A stretch of 64,000 bases of DNA, taken from Phytophthora colocasiae. Its lineage: Eukaryota; Oomycota; Peronosporomycetes; Peronosporales; Peronosporaceae. Position numbers and translations under genes: made by a program. How positions within the stretch are numbered: the first letter of the stretch is position 1; each line of letters begins with the position of its first letter. Below, piece by piece: positions 1 to 11,117 of this stretch. The stretch lies in the NCBI GenBank assembly GCA_018806915.1, contig JAGKQI010000001.1, positions 1 through 64,000 of the forward strand. The letters are read 5' to 3'. The notes under the pieces are model-generated. The model had not been told where the DNA came from, searched no databases, and was given only the letters and a program-made list of their open reading frames with translations.

Positions 1-265
1 TAAAGCTACAGATTAGATAAAAAAAGCGAGAACCTGCGGCCGCATACCTGCATTCTTCTACTTCACGAGGGTCGGCCGAGGCAAAACGCTGCTAATAGCT
101 GTCGCTTGCAGCCAGCACAAGCAGCAAAACCCAAGCTCTTGACAGCGTCATGTTCAGTAGGCAAGTGATGGCAGTCCCCCTACAAAGATGTCACTGACAT
201 GTCACTAAAGTGAAATTAAATAAACTATTGCATGAATTCAATTTGAATATTCGCGCACTTTCTCA

Positions 266-2393
266 ATGCCCGCACCGGTCTCGGGAGGACGTTGCTCAAG
301 CCATCTCGCGAGCAGCAACTTGGCAGTACTCGAGACAGTGACACCGCCGACCCTCACTGCCGAGGAAGTGACTACCATTGTGCGAAAGCTCAGCTTCGAC
401 GGAGTTGGAAATGGACGAAGAAGAAGAAGAGAAGTTCCTGAATCAACAACAGGTACAAAGAAGATCACGGACAGGAGACCAAGACGGGTCCTAATAAAGT
501 GCAGATCGTCATTCGCCTCCGACCACTAGAAGCAGCCACCAATGAGACGGATTCGGACTGTTTCCGTGTGCTTTCGGACCACTCTTCACTACTGGCTCAA
601 CTTCGCCCAAGACGTCCCAGTCCTATCGCTCTACAGGCGCTACAGCCATACGAGCTTCCACTTCTCTCACATCTTCCCGGACAAGAAACGCAACAGACGG
701 AGCTGTTTGAAGGCCACTACGAGGCCAGTATTGGACGCAGCTTTCGACGGCAAGAAAGCGGTCTTGTCTTCGCTTACGGAGTCACTAATTCCGGAAAGAC
801 AGTATACCCGATCAGTGGCAACCTCGGAGGCTCCAGGTGTGTTACCTCAGGCACCTGCAGTATGTGATGGGACGAGCTGCCAAAACGTACAGAGGAAGAC
901 AAACAATTAGTCACGCGAGAGAGTCACCGCCACATACCTGGAAGATCTTACAATGAGAACGTGTACGACTTACTGTCCCCAAGGCCCTTCGGAGGAGAAG
1001 AGCATAATGAGAGTACAGTAGACTTTGCGACGGGAAGAGATTCAGGTGCGCGAGAGCTGTGGAGAGACCGCATCAAGACGCTGCGAAGATGGATTGGAGC
1101 TGCTGGAAATGGGCCGGAGACACAAGCAAATGGCTGAGACCAACTGCAACTCGGACTCAAGTCGAAGCCATTGTGTTTTCCAGCACTGCATTTGTACCAT
1201 CAGACCTCTGCGGTTTTCTTCGGAGTTGCGTAGTAAAGTAGCCATCGTGGATCTTGGCAACCAGGGTCTGAACGCGGATCGAAAAGAGCCGGAGCCACGG
1301 TCTTTGCGAATGCAGGGAGGCCAGGCAAGCAATTAATGGGTCCCCTGATGAACCTTATGCGCTGTCTAGAGACATTGCGGTGGGAACCAGCAAACATCCG
1401 CCCAGATTTACAGAAGATGGTTCCATTCCGGCGAGTCCAAGCTAGCTCGTCGTGTTCCAGGAGAATCTTGTGGGCAACGATTATGTGGTAACCACTCTGA
1501 AGATGATGATTGTGGCAGTAAATCCTTCCAGTCACGAGTTTGACGAGACCTTTGCGGACTGCTCAAGTATAGCGCTGTTGCTCGCGAACCAGTGCGGACT
1601 CGCACCTCCATCCCCAGGAAAGCTGCCCCCAGCAGCTACATTCTACGATCTAGACGGATTTTTGGTTGAAGAAGAGGCGACTGTCAGGACCGAAGCTCCT
1701 GCATCTCACGCGCCAAAACCACCGACGGATCGAGGTGGTGTTATGTAGCAAAAACGACTGCGACACTCACCGCACCACAGAAATGTAAAACTAGGGCATC
1801 GCGCGAGTGATTCTACACGATGTCGACACAGGTCAGCTTACGCAGCCTTCAATAGCGAAGTTGAGAACAGCGGAGAGTGGGGACGTCTCCGATGGAGTCA
1901 CAGCGAAGAGGTTGGCGGAGAGGGACTCTAGGCATTGGGTAAGTTTGAAATACTGGGGAAACTCATTAACTGTCACTAACTAATTGTTTTGTTTTACACA
2001 TAGGCCAAAGTGAGAGCTGGAAAATGAGGAACTGCGAGAGAAACCGGCTCAGATTCAAGCTGAGAAAATGGAGATGGAGGTGCGGATTCGCGCTGAGATC
2101 CGGGCAATGAAAATGCGCGAACAGCGTTGCAGCAAATTCGCACGCACTATCAAAGTATGCAGCGTCTCCAGCCCATAGAGGACCCGCTGTCTGCCCGTAA
2201 AAAGCGCGGTAGCGTCAACATGCTGAAGAAAGCGAGAAGCTTCGTGCTCGCGTGGCAGGAAAACTTCACGTGGAAAAGTTCGCGAAGTGTGAAGACGAGG
2301 ATCTCAACGCATTCACAAGCGCCATCGAGCCGGAACTATGGACAAACTGCCCAGCCGGACCTTGTACCTGTAGTACCTGTAGAAGATTTGTAG
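266..2393 (+). pseudogene. Kinesin-6-like motor protein, broken
   Basis: The motor domain can be followed only by hopping between frames. From about 411 an acidic leader leads to VQIVIRLRP (499), then an FSHIFPD segment in another frame, a P-loop reading YGVTNSGKT (about 770-800), YNENVYDLL (about 955-975), switch I NSDSSRSH (about 1150), MNLMRCLETLRW (about 1345), and a final motor strand reading VNPSSHEFDET. The GVTNSGKT P-loop and the long MNLMRCLETL helix fit kinesin-6 (MKLP/KIF20/KIF23), which acts at the spindle midzone and in cytokinesis. Switch II DLAGSER is split by about five extra bases near 1250-1263. A plausible intron lies at 1939-2003 (GTAAGT, CTAAC branch site, ACATAG), followed by a coiled-coil tail. 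At least five frame breaks and the damaged switch II favour a decaying copy, but some breaks may be sequence errors. The family call is moderately sure, the pseudogene call less so. Confidence 0.7.
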
Positions 2394-3856
2394 AAAGCTT
2401 GATACTTTGCCCCCTGTGAACGAGTTAATAGTTTCATACCACGTCCTATCACTATCAGCTCTAGCGCACCTCTTCGCTGCAAACGTTGGAACCATGTAAC
2501 TTGATGTTACATAAATGCGTCGTCGCCTCCCGTTCGTTCCAACAGTTCCAGCTGCTTTCCATGATCACCTCCCCCCAGATCTTGTGGAACGTTGTTGTCG
2601 AAAGTCGATCTCGTCTCCAAGATTTCGTCACGTTTGCTCTTGAACAGGTTTAGTATCGGTAGTATCTGTCGGTAGTATGGTAGGGCTAACAACGGACCAT
2701 ACGCCCGTTGTCTGTGTGATCTGTTGTAACAAAGCAACAAAGCGCGTCACGCAGTGCTCCATCATCACGAGTTTCCAGGTTGGTGCGTGAAGTGCAAGGT
2801 ATCACACGGTGCAAACAGTCCACCAGTTTACCCGGATGTCTTTGGGCAAAAGCAAAGCTGAATTGAAAAAGCACCTTCACGAGACAAGAAGCTGAAAGGG
2901 TAGCTTTTCTCGCGCATCCCGTCAACAAACAGTGGGAAGTAATTTTGCCGAAGCTGTCCAGATCCTCCATTGGTGCTGTCCAGCGCAAACCAGACTTCCT
3001 GCACCGCCCTTACACTCCTTCAACTCATGATCCGGCAACTCATTGCGTGCGTACGCGCTTAGAGGGTAAAACATCGACGCGAGGAGCTCCTCGCTTTTTA
3101 AACGCACCATTGCCAGTGGTGGAAGTGCATCATGCGCTAGCTTGGGTGTGGTGTTTGGTAAATCCGTGCACATGACGATCAATTCAACAAACCGAAGTAG
3201 GAGATGGAAGCTGGAAGATCCGACATGACGTGGTTTCTCTCCGAATCAGAATGAAATCGGCCTTGTGTTGGAGTATTGGCTCCGACTTTGACGGAAAGCT
3301 TGGGCAGTCAAGTTGAGGTTTCTTAGCGTGGTGCCCTACTGGTGGCGCTTCCTGACCGACACAAAGCCCAACGGCGACTGCGCTTTCTGGTCTTCCCTGT
3401 AGTCGGTGCTTCATTTTGACTTTCGAGAACGCCGGACGACAAGAATAAAAGAAAAACATTTGTGTAAGTTCCAAAAAAGTCCAAGAGTACTATGTAGTAC
3501 CACCTTACAGACAGTCACGGAAGAGCATAAACCTACCATTGCGCTGACGAGGGTGCGATGAAGACACGATACTTTTGGACCGGTGGAAAGCGGCGCAAGT
3601 TCCTTTTTCCATATCGGCCGTTGTGAATTAAGCTTGCTAACCTCCACCGAGAAATCGAGCAACCGTATGTGCATCGGAAGCTGGTATCGTGAATTTCTGG
3701 AGCTTTTGCTGTCCTAATTTATCCATCAGCTAGTAGTTGACGCAAAAATATTCGTCGTGTGTCGGAATCGTTTGCAACCGCCGCCTCCATGGGCCATAAT
3801 TTACCACTCCATACAGAAAACACTCGTGATCACGTATAGAACGATCGGCTCGTAGA
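2394..3856. other. Intergenic stretch, no gene recognised
   Basis: Several overlapping open frames of 60-100 codons occur on both strands, but none shows a recognisable domain, a start context or codon consistency with its neighbours. No inverted repeats or LTR-like ends were seen. The right part presumably carries the promoter of the adenylate kinase-like gene that starts at 3857. Confidence 0.5.
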
Positions 3857-6252
3857 ATGCGCGTCTTCATCACAGACTTAGGGTCGTCATTAGCGACCGA
3901 GTTAACTCGCAATTGTCAGGATGGTGGACTTGAAGTTATCGGTACTGCTGCTCGCGGCGGAAAATCTGAGGTGGCAGCACTCAAACGTCAACTGCAGAGC
4001 CATCCAAGTAGTGACGTTGATGGAGCTATAGCTGAACCTGTAGCGCTCCAAACTGATACCGCGGCATGGCGTCGACTTGTTCAGCAGGCTGATGTCGTAG
4101 TATTCACATCCCTGACTACCGACACAAAACTGGCGATGGAGACACTGAAGGCTTTTGAGAAGCGCAGTGCAACCAAAGGAGAAGACGAAACGAACGAAGA
4201 CGAAGGTGGCGAAAGCGTAAAACGCTTCATTGCTGTGTCTTCTGTCCTCTCATGGAGCAAAAATGCACCTTTCGCAGCTGCAGGGCCGAATTCAGGCCAC
4301 GTCGAGGACGACTTCAAGGCTCGACGACCAGCGCGTAAGTATACTGAGCTGAAAACCGCCGAAACGCAGATCTTGGCGCCCATCGCGCCGGGGAGTTGGA
4401 GACTTGCATCGTCGGAGCCGGATTAATCTATGGTGGTGCTCAGTCACAGCTGCAGCTGATCTTTCGCGAAGCCTGGCTGCATCCGGATCGACCGCCGCTA
4501 GTTCCGAGTCTTGCCACGCAGACTCAATCTCAGCCAAGTCAAGGCCAAAATCTGTTGCCTATGATTAGTCTATACGATCTGGCCTGCTGATTTTCCGCGT
4601 TGCAGCTTCACCCACGGCACCCCGAAGAAGTACTTCAGCTAGCAGTGGACAAGGCTGGTGGTAGCACAACACTGCGAGATGTTTGCCGCGGAGTTAGCAC
4701 CTTGCTCGCTTCTGGGCGTTTACGCGATAGCGAAGACACCTCGAGCGCCGAAACGGATGCACTACTCTTGGACGAAGAGGAGGAACTCGTGACGCCACTT
4801 CAACTGCACTTGCGCTTTGACACTTCCGGTGGAGTGATACATTCGTTTGTGGCTCCGGAAGAATGGCGTCACTATTCGCACGGATTGCTCGGGAACTTGC
4901 CCTTCTTCGTGGATGACTTCATTCGCGTCATGGACCTGCGTCCACTGCGTACCGTTATCCTCGGAGCACCACAGACAGGTAAAACCTTGCTCAGTCGGAA
5001 GCTTGCCAAAGGCTATTATCTGCCGTATTTATCCCCACAAACCCTGCTTCATGAACTCTTCGCGCCTGAACATGACGCTCCACCTTCAGTTCCACCCGAA
5101 GCCACCCAACTCAATCCAGAGGGCGATGGAAGCCAACAAAACAATGAAACCGAGCCCAGCAACGCTAATAATCCAGGAAATGGGGACCCAAAAGTTGCGG
5201 AGACGCAAAAGCTTCGTGAAGAACTGCGATCATGGGCACCAACTCCACGTGGCTCTGTTGAAAACACTTCTCAACTCCCTGAAGCTGCGCTGGTAGCGTT
5301 GGTACGTTGGAAACTGCGTAGTCCTGAATGCCGTAACCAAGGCTACGTGTTGGACGGACTCCCGATCACAGCAACTCAAGCAAAAAAAGTATTCAAACAG
5401 GACCCCAGTAACGACGGCAATCGCGACGGAGAGGGTAGTCCAAGCGAAGTTAAAGAAAGTGACGGCAGCAATCCAGTTGATGGAGCAGATAGCGCGGAAG
5501 CGGCAACAGGAGAAGAGAATGCAGATGCAGCTGCCTTCCCTGTGGTGGATATCGAGGCTCTGTTGTCGCGTTTGAAGCCCCGACGGAATGTAGAAACCCA
5601 AATCGAGTGATGGTACTTCAAGCTCCTGGCGTTGCTGGAGATCCGAGCGCAGTCACTGTCGGAAGCTGAGGCTGAACGAACTGAAAACACTCAAGAGGCA
5701 TTCGCTCGACGTTTTGATGACTTTGAAACCAGCATTGAAGCTCTGGAGGAATTTTTCGAGAAGCCAAAGCGAGCTGGCAAGTCCTCGACGGTCGCTGTTG
5801 ATGGAATTGAGGTACTGGAGTTGAGTCTGCGGGACGACCTCGGCTATCGCGACGCGGCAACTTTTGCTGCCCCCATTCAGCGTTACATGGAGCAAGGAGG
5901 CCGCGCACCACGCAACTTCCACCCCACGCTCGCTGAGATGCGCGAGCAACGCCAAGCTGCCGAGAAACTCGCTCGTGAAGCTGAAATTCGTGCTGCTCAG
6001 CGCACCCGCGAGCAGGACGCGCAGGACGAAGCGGCTCAGCAGGCAAAACTCGCTCGGGAACGTGCACGACTCGAACTGCTTCAACGCGAAGAAGCTGAGC
6101 TGCTTGAAACTCGAGCTAAACCATTGAGAACGTACCTTATGGACACAGTATTGCCTGCACTGACCGAAGGGATGCTGGAAGTTGTCAAGGTGCAGCCCAC
6201 TGATCCAATCGATTACCTGGCAGAGTTCCTTTTCGCAAAGGTCAGGAACTAG
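3857..6252 (+). CDS. AK7: Adenylate kinase 7-like flagellar protein (frame broken)
   Basis: Three parts occur in the order of AK7 of cilia and flagella. First is a Rossmann-like NAD(P)-binding region (MRVFITDLGSS start, then RFIAVSSVLSW and VGAGLIYGG). Second is an adenylate kinase domain with P-loop GAPQTGKT (4963-4986) and the lid-side motif GYVLDGLP (5341-5364). Third is a coiled coil and a C-terminal Dpy-30 motif (YLMDTVLPALTEGM to DYLAEFLF, about 6134-6240), which docks such proteins in the axoneme. The enzyme interconverts ATP, AMP and ADP; here it would serve flagellar motility. The frame shifts near 4393, twice around 4584-4625 and twice around 5600-5632, so an intact protein is not encoded as written. 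Two pairs compensate, which fits sequence error or early decay. Roughly 800 codons, near the family length. The start is the first ATG of the Rossmann frame. Confidence 0.8.
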
Positions 6253-6332
6253 ACGATGAGCTTAAAGAAGCTTAGGAGGAATACCCATTGCTGGAATGAA
6301 GTGCACAGTTCCTTTCCTTTTATCTTCAGGTT

Positions 6333-9329
6333 TTACTGGCGAGTCCTTGAGCTTGCCCCTCCACTGCGGTTATTGTATCCTCCACGACCTCTATCGTGCA
6401 TACGCCCATTGTTATCATATGGACCTCGCCCATAGTCTCGAGAGCCCTGGACGCCCTGATGTCCATCACCACAGTTACCTCCGCGTCCATACCGACCAGG
6501 AGAAGACGCCCTCTGTCCCGAACGAGATCGAGGTCGTTGTGTCAACGAGTGGCGAAATGGCGGCTGCTGACTCGACCGATACTGTGCAGATTCCGTCGGG
6601 CGGTTGCGTGGATTATCAGAGAAGCTGCCGCGTCTTGATCGTGGGCTGGCATTGTGGGGTTGCTGCTGCCATCTTCTAGGAGGAGACCTGCCACGCTGTT
6701 GTTCCCATCTGCCGTCGCCATCTGAATTCCCCACGGGGCTCGAAAGAGCAACCTCGGCACTCTTCTTGATTTCTCCTGCTTCATGCGCTCCAAGGCCATC
6801 TTCGACTTTCTTCTCGCCTCCACGTCTGTCTTGATCACTGGTTGGAGATCGCCGTGGAGAGCGGCGCTGTCCGAGCTCGCTTCGGTACTGGTGAGCCAGT
6901 GGCGTCATCGTTAACATAATTTACGTTGCTACCATCAATCCTGTCTGCCCCAGTGACACCTCCTGTTTCCGACCCAGCTCTGCCATAAGAATCGTTGCGT
7001 TGCCTATGGAATGATTCAGGTCTTGAGCGCGACCGCGATCTACGCTCACGCAAGCGATTGTTTCCACCACGGATGGCCCATATCGATCTTCCTTTGCCAC
7101 CGTGCTAAAGGTGGTGGTGCGCCACGGTCGTATCTGGAGTTCCTATCACTATGAGAAGCCGATGAGCGGTCTCGTCGCCACGTAGGAGTGTTGCGCGCAC
7201 TGCCATGTTGCGACGAGAGGTGATGGCTCTAAAGCACTTCGTTCACTAGAGCAAGAGCGACGCGGAGTGTGTTCCGGTCTCGATCCGGAGGATGAGGAAT
7301 AGCCTGTCTTAATCTTCGCACCAGCTTTCAACTCCAAGCGAATCTGCAGTAGTTGTCCGTCATCGTCACGAAAAACCTGAGATGCACGTTCAGCGTCCTC
7401 ACGGTTGTAGTAGTGCAGGTACACAGTTCCGGGTTGGTTCCTCATGAGCCTCTGCCAGTTTTCTCGAGGGATATCACATCGTGGGACCGACTTCTTGAAT
7501 GTGTATCGCTTGCTCATTGCAGCTGCGAACCTCGCGATCACGGTCCTGATTGAAGCGGATCCCAGTGGACTTGCGTTCAAAACGCGCGTTTCGGACAATT
7601 AGCGTGGTCCGCCCGCGCACATTCTGAGGCACAAACGTCGTGCCGTACATTTTGCGCTGATACAATTCAAGGTCCTCAGGTCGTTCAAAGCGCAATTCCT
7701 CGTAGCAGTTAATCTTCCGCGCTCCAGCTTCGGTAGCACCACATTCATTCACAGAATCTCCTTTTGCCTTTGGAGCCAAGCACGATACACCGAAAATGAG
7801 GCCGCGAATGAGTCCCGGTCGGAAGCCATTTCATGTTTCGTTGCGCACGTTAACCGAGGAATAAGATCCGATAGCATTTTCCCTTCCTCATCATAAACTT
7901 CATACCCCATCATCCGTGTTGTTGGCCCCTTCTTGCTGCCCATAGTCTCAGTAGAATGAGCTGCCAGTTCGGCTGCTGCAAGAAAGATGGAATTTCGCTT
8001 CCTGGACAAGCGCATTAGAGCTCGATCTTGCGGTGATAATGGTGCGTTCTTCACTGGTACCGGATTTTTAGTTCGCTTGCGCTGGGGAGGAATGAATTCT
8101 GCTGCCGGGCTCGATTGAGGATGGTTGTGGTGGCGCTCTGATGGTCGCAGGTGGATCCAAAGAGCGTTTAAATGGGCTTGATCGATACAGCTCTTCCTAC
8201 TTGTCCTGTCGCTTTGAATCCACCATCAGCCTTCGCAAAAGTCCGTTTTGGGGATCACAAACGATGAAGCACTCAGGTGAGGGAGACGATACTCCACGTT
8301 CTTTTGTCTTTCTTGGAATGGGCATGCTGTCCAGCGCTTTCTCCTCTTCCTTTGTTTTTCTTGAATGGCCACATTATCGAGCGCGTCCTCCTCTTCCTTT
8401 GTCTTTCTCGGAATGGGTATGTTTTCGAGTATTTCTCAGTCGTATTCTCATCAATTTGGGGGGTGGGAAGTTTAGCTTCGCCTCCTTCATCTTGGATGAT
8501 CTTTGAACAAGAGGGAGGTGCAGCCGATTCTCCTTCACACGGGGACTTCCTAGGCGTGTCCAGCAGTTCCGTCTCTCTAAGGCTCTCCGTATTCTGAACA
8601 TTAGCTTGTCCCTCTTCAGCTTTCACCAGTTCTACTTTTGGTGGTTCAGCGTTGCCGATGGTAGACATTCCGTTTAATACTCCTGGGTCTTCGGGCTTGC
8701 CTTGACCTGTGCCTTCTTCCGTGGTTTTTTCAGACGTAGTCTCTTTTGTGACCACGGGTGGTTTGGTGTCACATTCTGCCTTGGTAGTTTCTCCTTCATC
8801 CTCCACATCAGCATCTACAGCTGTGGAAGCCTTTTGAGCAGCTCGACTCTCTTTCATACGACTCTTGGTCGCTTTTAGGCCTTTGGCTGGCTGCTGTCGC
8901 TTTTGCTTTATGGCTGGGATCTTCTCGTTTATGTTAATTGCTACTCGACTCGCAAGCTTTCCCATTCGCTTCCCCTTCACGACGGCCGAACCTGTAGTTG
9001 TAGCCGAGTCCACCCGAGGTCCTTCATCTTTAGTCTGCTTGCGTCTTGCTTTCACTGGCTTCTTCACGAGTCTCCGCTTCTTCTCCATTTTACCACCGCT
9101 TCCATCTGATGAAGCGTCGTCACTGCTTTCACTCTTTAGCTGTAGTGGTTCCGCTTCTTAATGCGTTTAGACTTGGGCTCCTCCTTCTTCACTGGCGTCG
9201 CCTTCTGGGCGTCACATCCGTCGACAGCGAGCACGAATCCGACGAGTCGTCATCGTCCAGAGCCCCTTGCAGACGCTTGAGCCACGGCAGACCCTTCTTC
9301 AGCAGCGTCACTTGAGACTTCTCGCCCAT
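6333..9329 (-). CDS. Large basic nuclear protein with RS/RG-rich tail (frame broken)
   Basis: Read on the minus strand, ATG at 9329 opens MGEKSQVTLLKKGLPW, then an acidic patch and a long lysine-rich, disordered region (to about 8273). The frame slips there, yet continuous coding resumes (SSPSPECFIVCDPQNGLL, about 8215-8290), runs through a conserved-looking middle (MMGYEVYDEEGKMLSDLI, about 7870-7915), reaches an RRM-like strand pattern (GTVYLHYYNREDAERASQVF, about 7360-7430), and ends in an RS- and RGG-rich tail (about 6340-7050). I read this as one gene of about 1000 codons with several one-base slips, but it could be two adjacent genes split near 8270. The RS/RG tail and RNA-binding-like segment suggest an RNA-processing or chromatin role. 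I do not recognise the family. It converges with the AK7-like gene, 80 bp apart. Confidence 0.5.
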
Positions 9330-9518
9330 GGTCGCCTGCCTGCCTGCCTGCCAGCTGAGCCTGTGCGAAAGTTGAAATTTAAAATCGTATTTCGAAATTC
9401 TTTTTTCATATTTAGAGTTTTCGGTGAACGATATGATAGCAAGAGTTGGAAGTGATATCCCCACCATTTTATTCAGGAAGATCAGCTTTACTCAATGACA
9501 ACTTGTGTCAGCACCTTT

Positions 9519-10943
9519 CTACTGTTTGTCATCGTAAAAGAGGAAGTACACGCTGAACAAGAACACACCAGCCATCATTGAGAAGGCGGACGCGTAGTAC
9601 GGGAACGCAGCCGGGATGAAGCGCTCGTACTCGTCGTGCTTGAACGGGCGAAGTGAAACCTGCGTAGTCGTGTAAATCGTAGACAGACCCAAACGGCGGT
9701 ACATGACACGGAAGAGGAAAATGCCGTATACGTCAGGCGCCTCGAAAGTGACCGAAAAGTGGCCTTGGTTGTCGTGCGTCAGCGTTGTGCGCACGTGCGG
9801 GTCCAGCATGACAAACTCGAGCTGTACGTCGTCGGCCTTGTACGGCACCCACTTTCCGTTCTTCAGCTCGTGTAGATCAAGCGAGTACGTGAGGTTGTCC
9901 TTCACACGGTACACCAGCGAGTCGCGTGCCACCTCAGCGTCTGGATACAGAGTGATCGGCTGGTCTCCACGGTTGGCGTCGCTGAGCATCTTAGCCGGCT
10001 GAGAGCCATCCTCGCGGTGGTGCTTCACGTTGGTCATACGCAATACGCCGCTCTCTTGGAAACCCCACTTGGTGACAGCGTCAGCAAACCTGAGTTGGCA
10101 AAATCCTTGTTGCCGACGTACTTATCGCTGAAGAGGTCAAGCGAGCCAGCAAAGATGAGGCGGGCGTTGTTGCGGCCCTGCACAGCAGTCACGAGGCCAA
10201 TCTGGTTGCCGAACAACAGGTCACTAGCGACCACCTTGTCCGTGATAGGTTTCACCGGGTTAGCTGAGTAGGCAGTGGCTGGGGCCATGAGCGCATGGAA
10301 GGCCAAGATGTTATTCGGCTCAAGCGACATGCCAACACCAGAGAAAGCAACGGGCTTGGGCTTAGAGGCCAGGATCCGACCACCCGCTCTGATGCCACAA
10401 AGTCATTGGCAGCAATGACAGAGTTGTAGATATCGTCATCATCCGCAATGGGGTTGACGTGGTCCAGCACTACGTTGCCTTTCTTCTCGAACTCAACGCC
10501 GCACTCGAGTGCAAACTCGCGCTGCACCTTGGTGAGCTTCTTACTGGCCGACAGCAGCACGTTGCCGCCCTCCTCCACGAAGTGCAGCAGGTCAGATTTG
10601 CGTAGGGATCCTAGAGCCTTCTGGGGCGTGAACAGCACCAGATTCTCGTACGTGCGTTCTCCGAAACGCTCCAGCTCCAACGGTTGTTCCTCCTCACCGG
10701 CAAAGAAACTTAGTTCATGGCCACGGGCTGCAAATACACAGAAACAGAGACAGTTGAGTGTCAAACGTAGGTTTGGGGAGGGGGGTTATCCGGTATCATC
10801 GTCACACCTTCAAGAAGCTTAAAGAATTTGGAGTGCGTCTTCTGCAGCTCTGGGGACTCCAGCACCACAGCAGTACGAGCGGCCTGGGCGACGGCCAGCG
10901 CCAGCGCCAGGCCCAGCACCAACAAGAGAGAGCGGATAGCCAT
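9519..10943 (-). CDS. Oligosaccharyltransferase 48 kDa subunit (OST48/DDOST/Wbp1), two frame breaks
   Basis: This is a core subunit of the ER oligosaccharyltransferase, which moves the preassembled glycan from dolichol to asparagine in nascent secretory proteins. Exon 1 (10808-10943) encodes a signal peptide (MAIRSLLLVLGLALALAVAQ). An 80-nt intron (10728-10807, GTGTGA...TTGCAG) joins KLLE to ARGHELSFF. Exon 2 shows the conserved ERFGERTYENLVLF, SLEPNNILAFHALMA and IFAGSLDLFSDKY blocks. It ends in the diagnostic C-terminal segment PYYASAFSMMAGVFLFSVYF, a membrane helix with a short cytosolic DDKQ tail. One base appears lost near 10367 (before ILASKPKPVAF) and one near 10075 (before FADAVTKWGF); all domains are otherwise present and in order. 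As the subunit is normally essential and single copy, these breaks most likely reflect sequence errors. Divergent from the kinesin gene at 11118. Confidence 0.93.
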
Positions 10944-11032
10944 GACGAGGATTTATCCGAATGTGCCGCGTGTCAGTGCGATTTTGTTTTACAGGTTGCA
11001 GATTTATGAAATACAATAGGTTTCCACTTCAG

Positions 11033-11064
11033 CCAATCAGAACCCGTCAGTTGGCTCTATATAA
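11033..11064 (+). promoter_or_regulatory. CCAAT box and TATA box in a 174-bp divergent promoter
   Basis: The gap between the OST48 start (10943) and the kinesin start (11118) contains CCAAT at 11033-11037 and TATATAA at 11058-11064. The TATA-like site lies 54 bp before the kinesin ATG, a spacing suited to transcription in the plus direction. Assignment is by motif only; oomycete promoters often rely on initiator elements instead. Confidence 0.4.
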
Positions 11065-11117
11065 CTTCAACTTGTCCAGACGCGTTGCACTTGTCCATCC
11101 GACGACTCGCTTAGTCT

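Noticed and set aside
4081..4383. Minus-strand open frame inside the AK7-like gene
   Set aside because: The plus strand carries the recognisable domain; the reverse frame has no conserved features.
8141..9315. Plus-strand open frames opposite the basic nuclear gene
   Set aside because: They are shadows of the lysine/arginine-rich minus-strand coding sequence, low in complexity and without domains.
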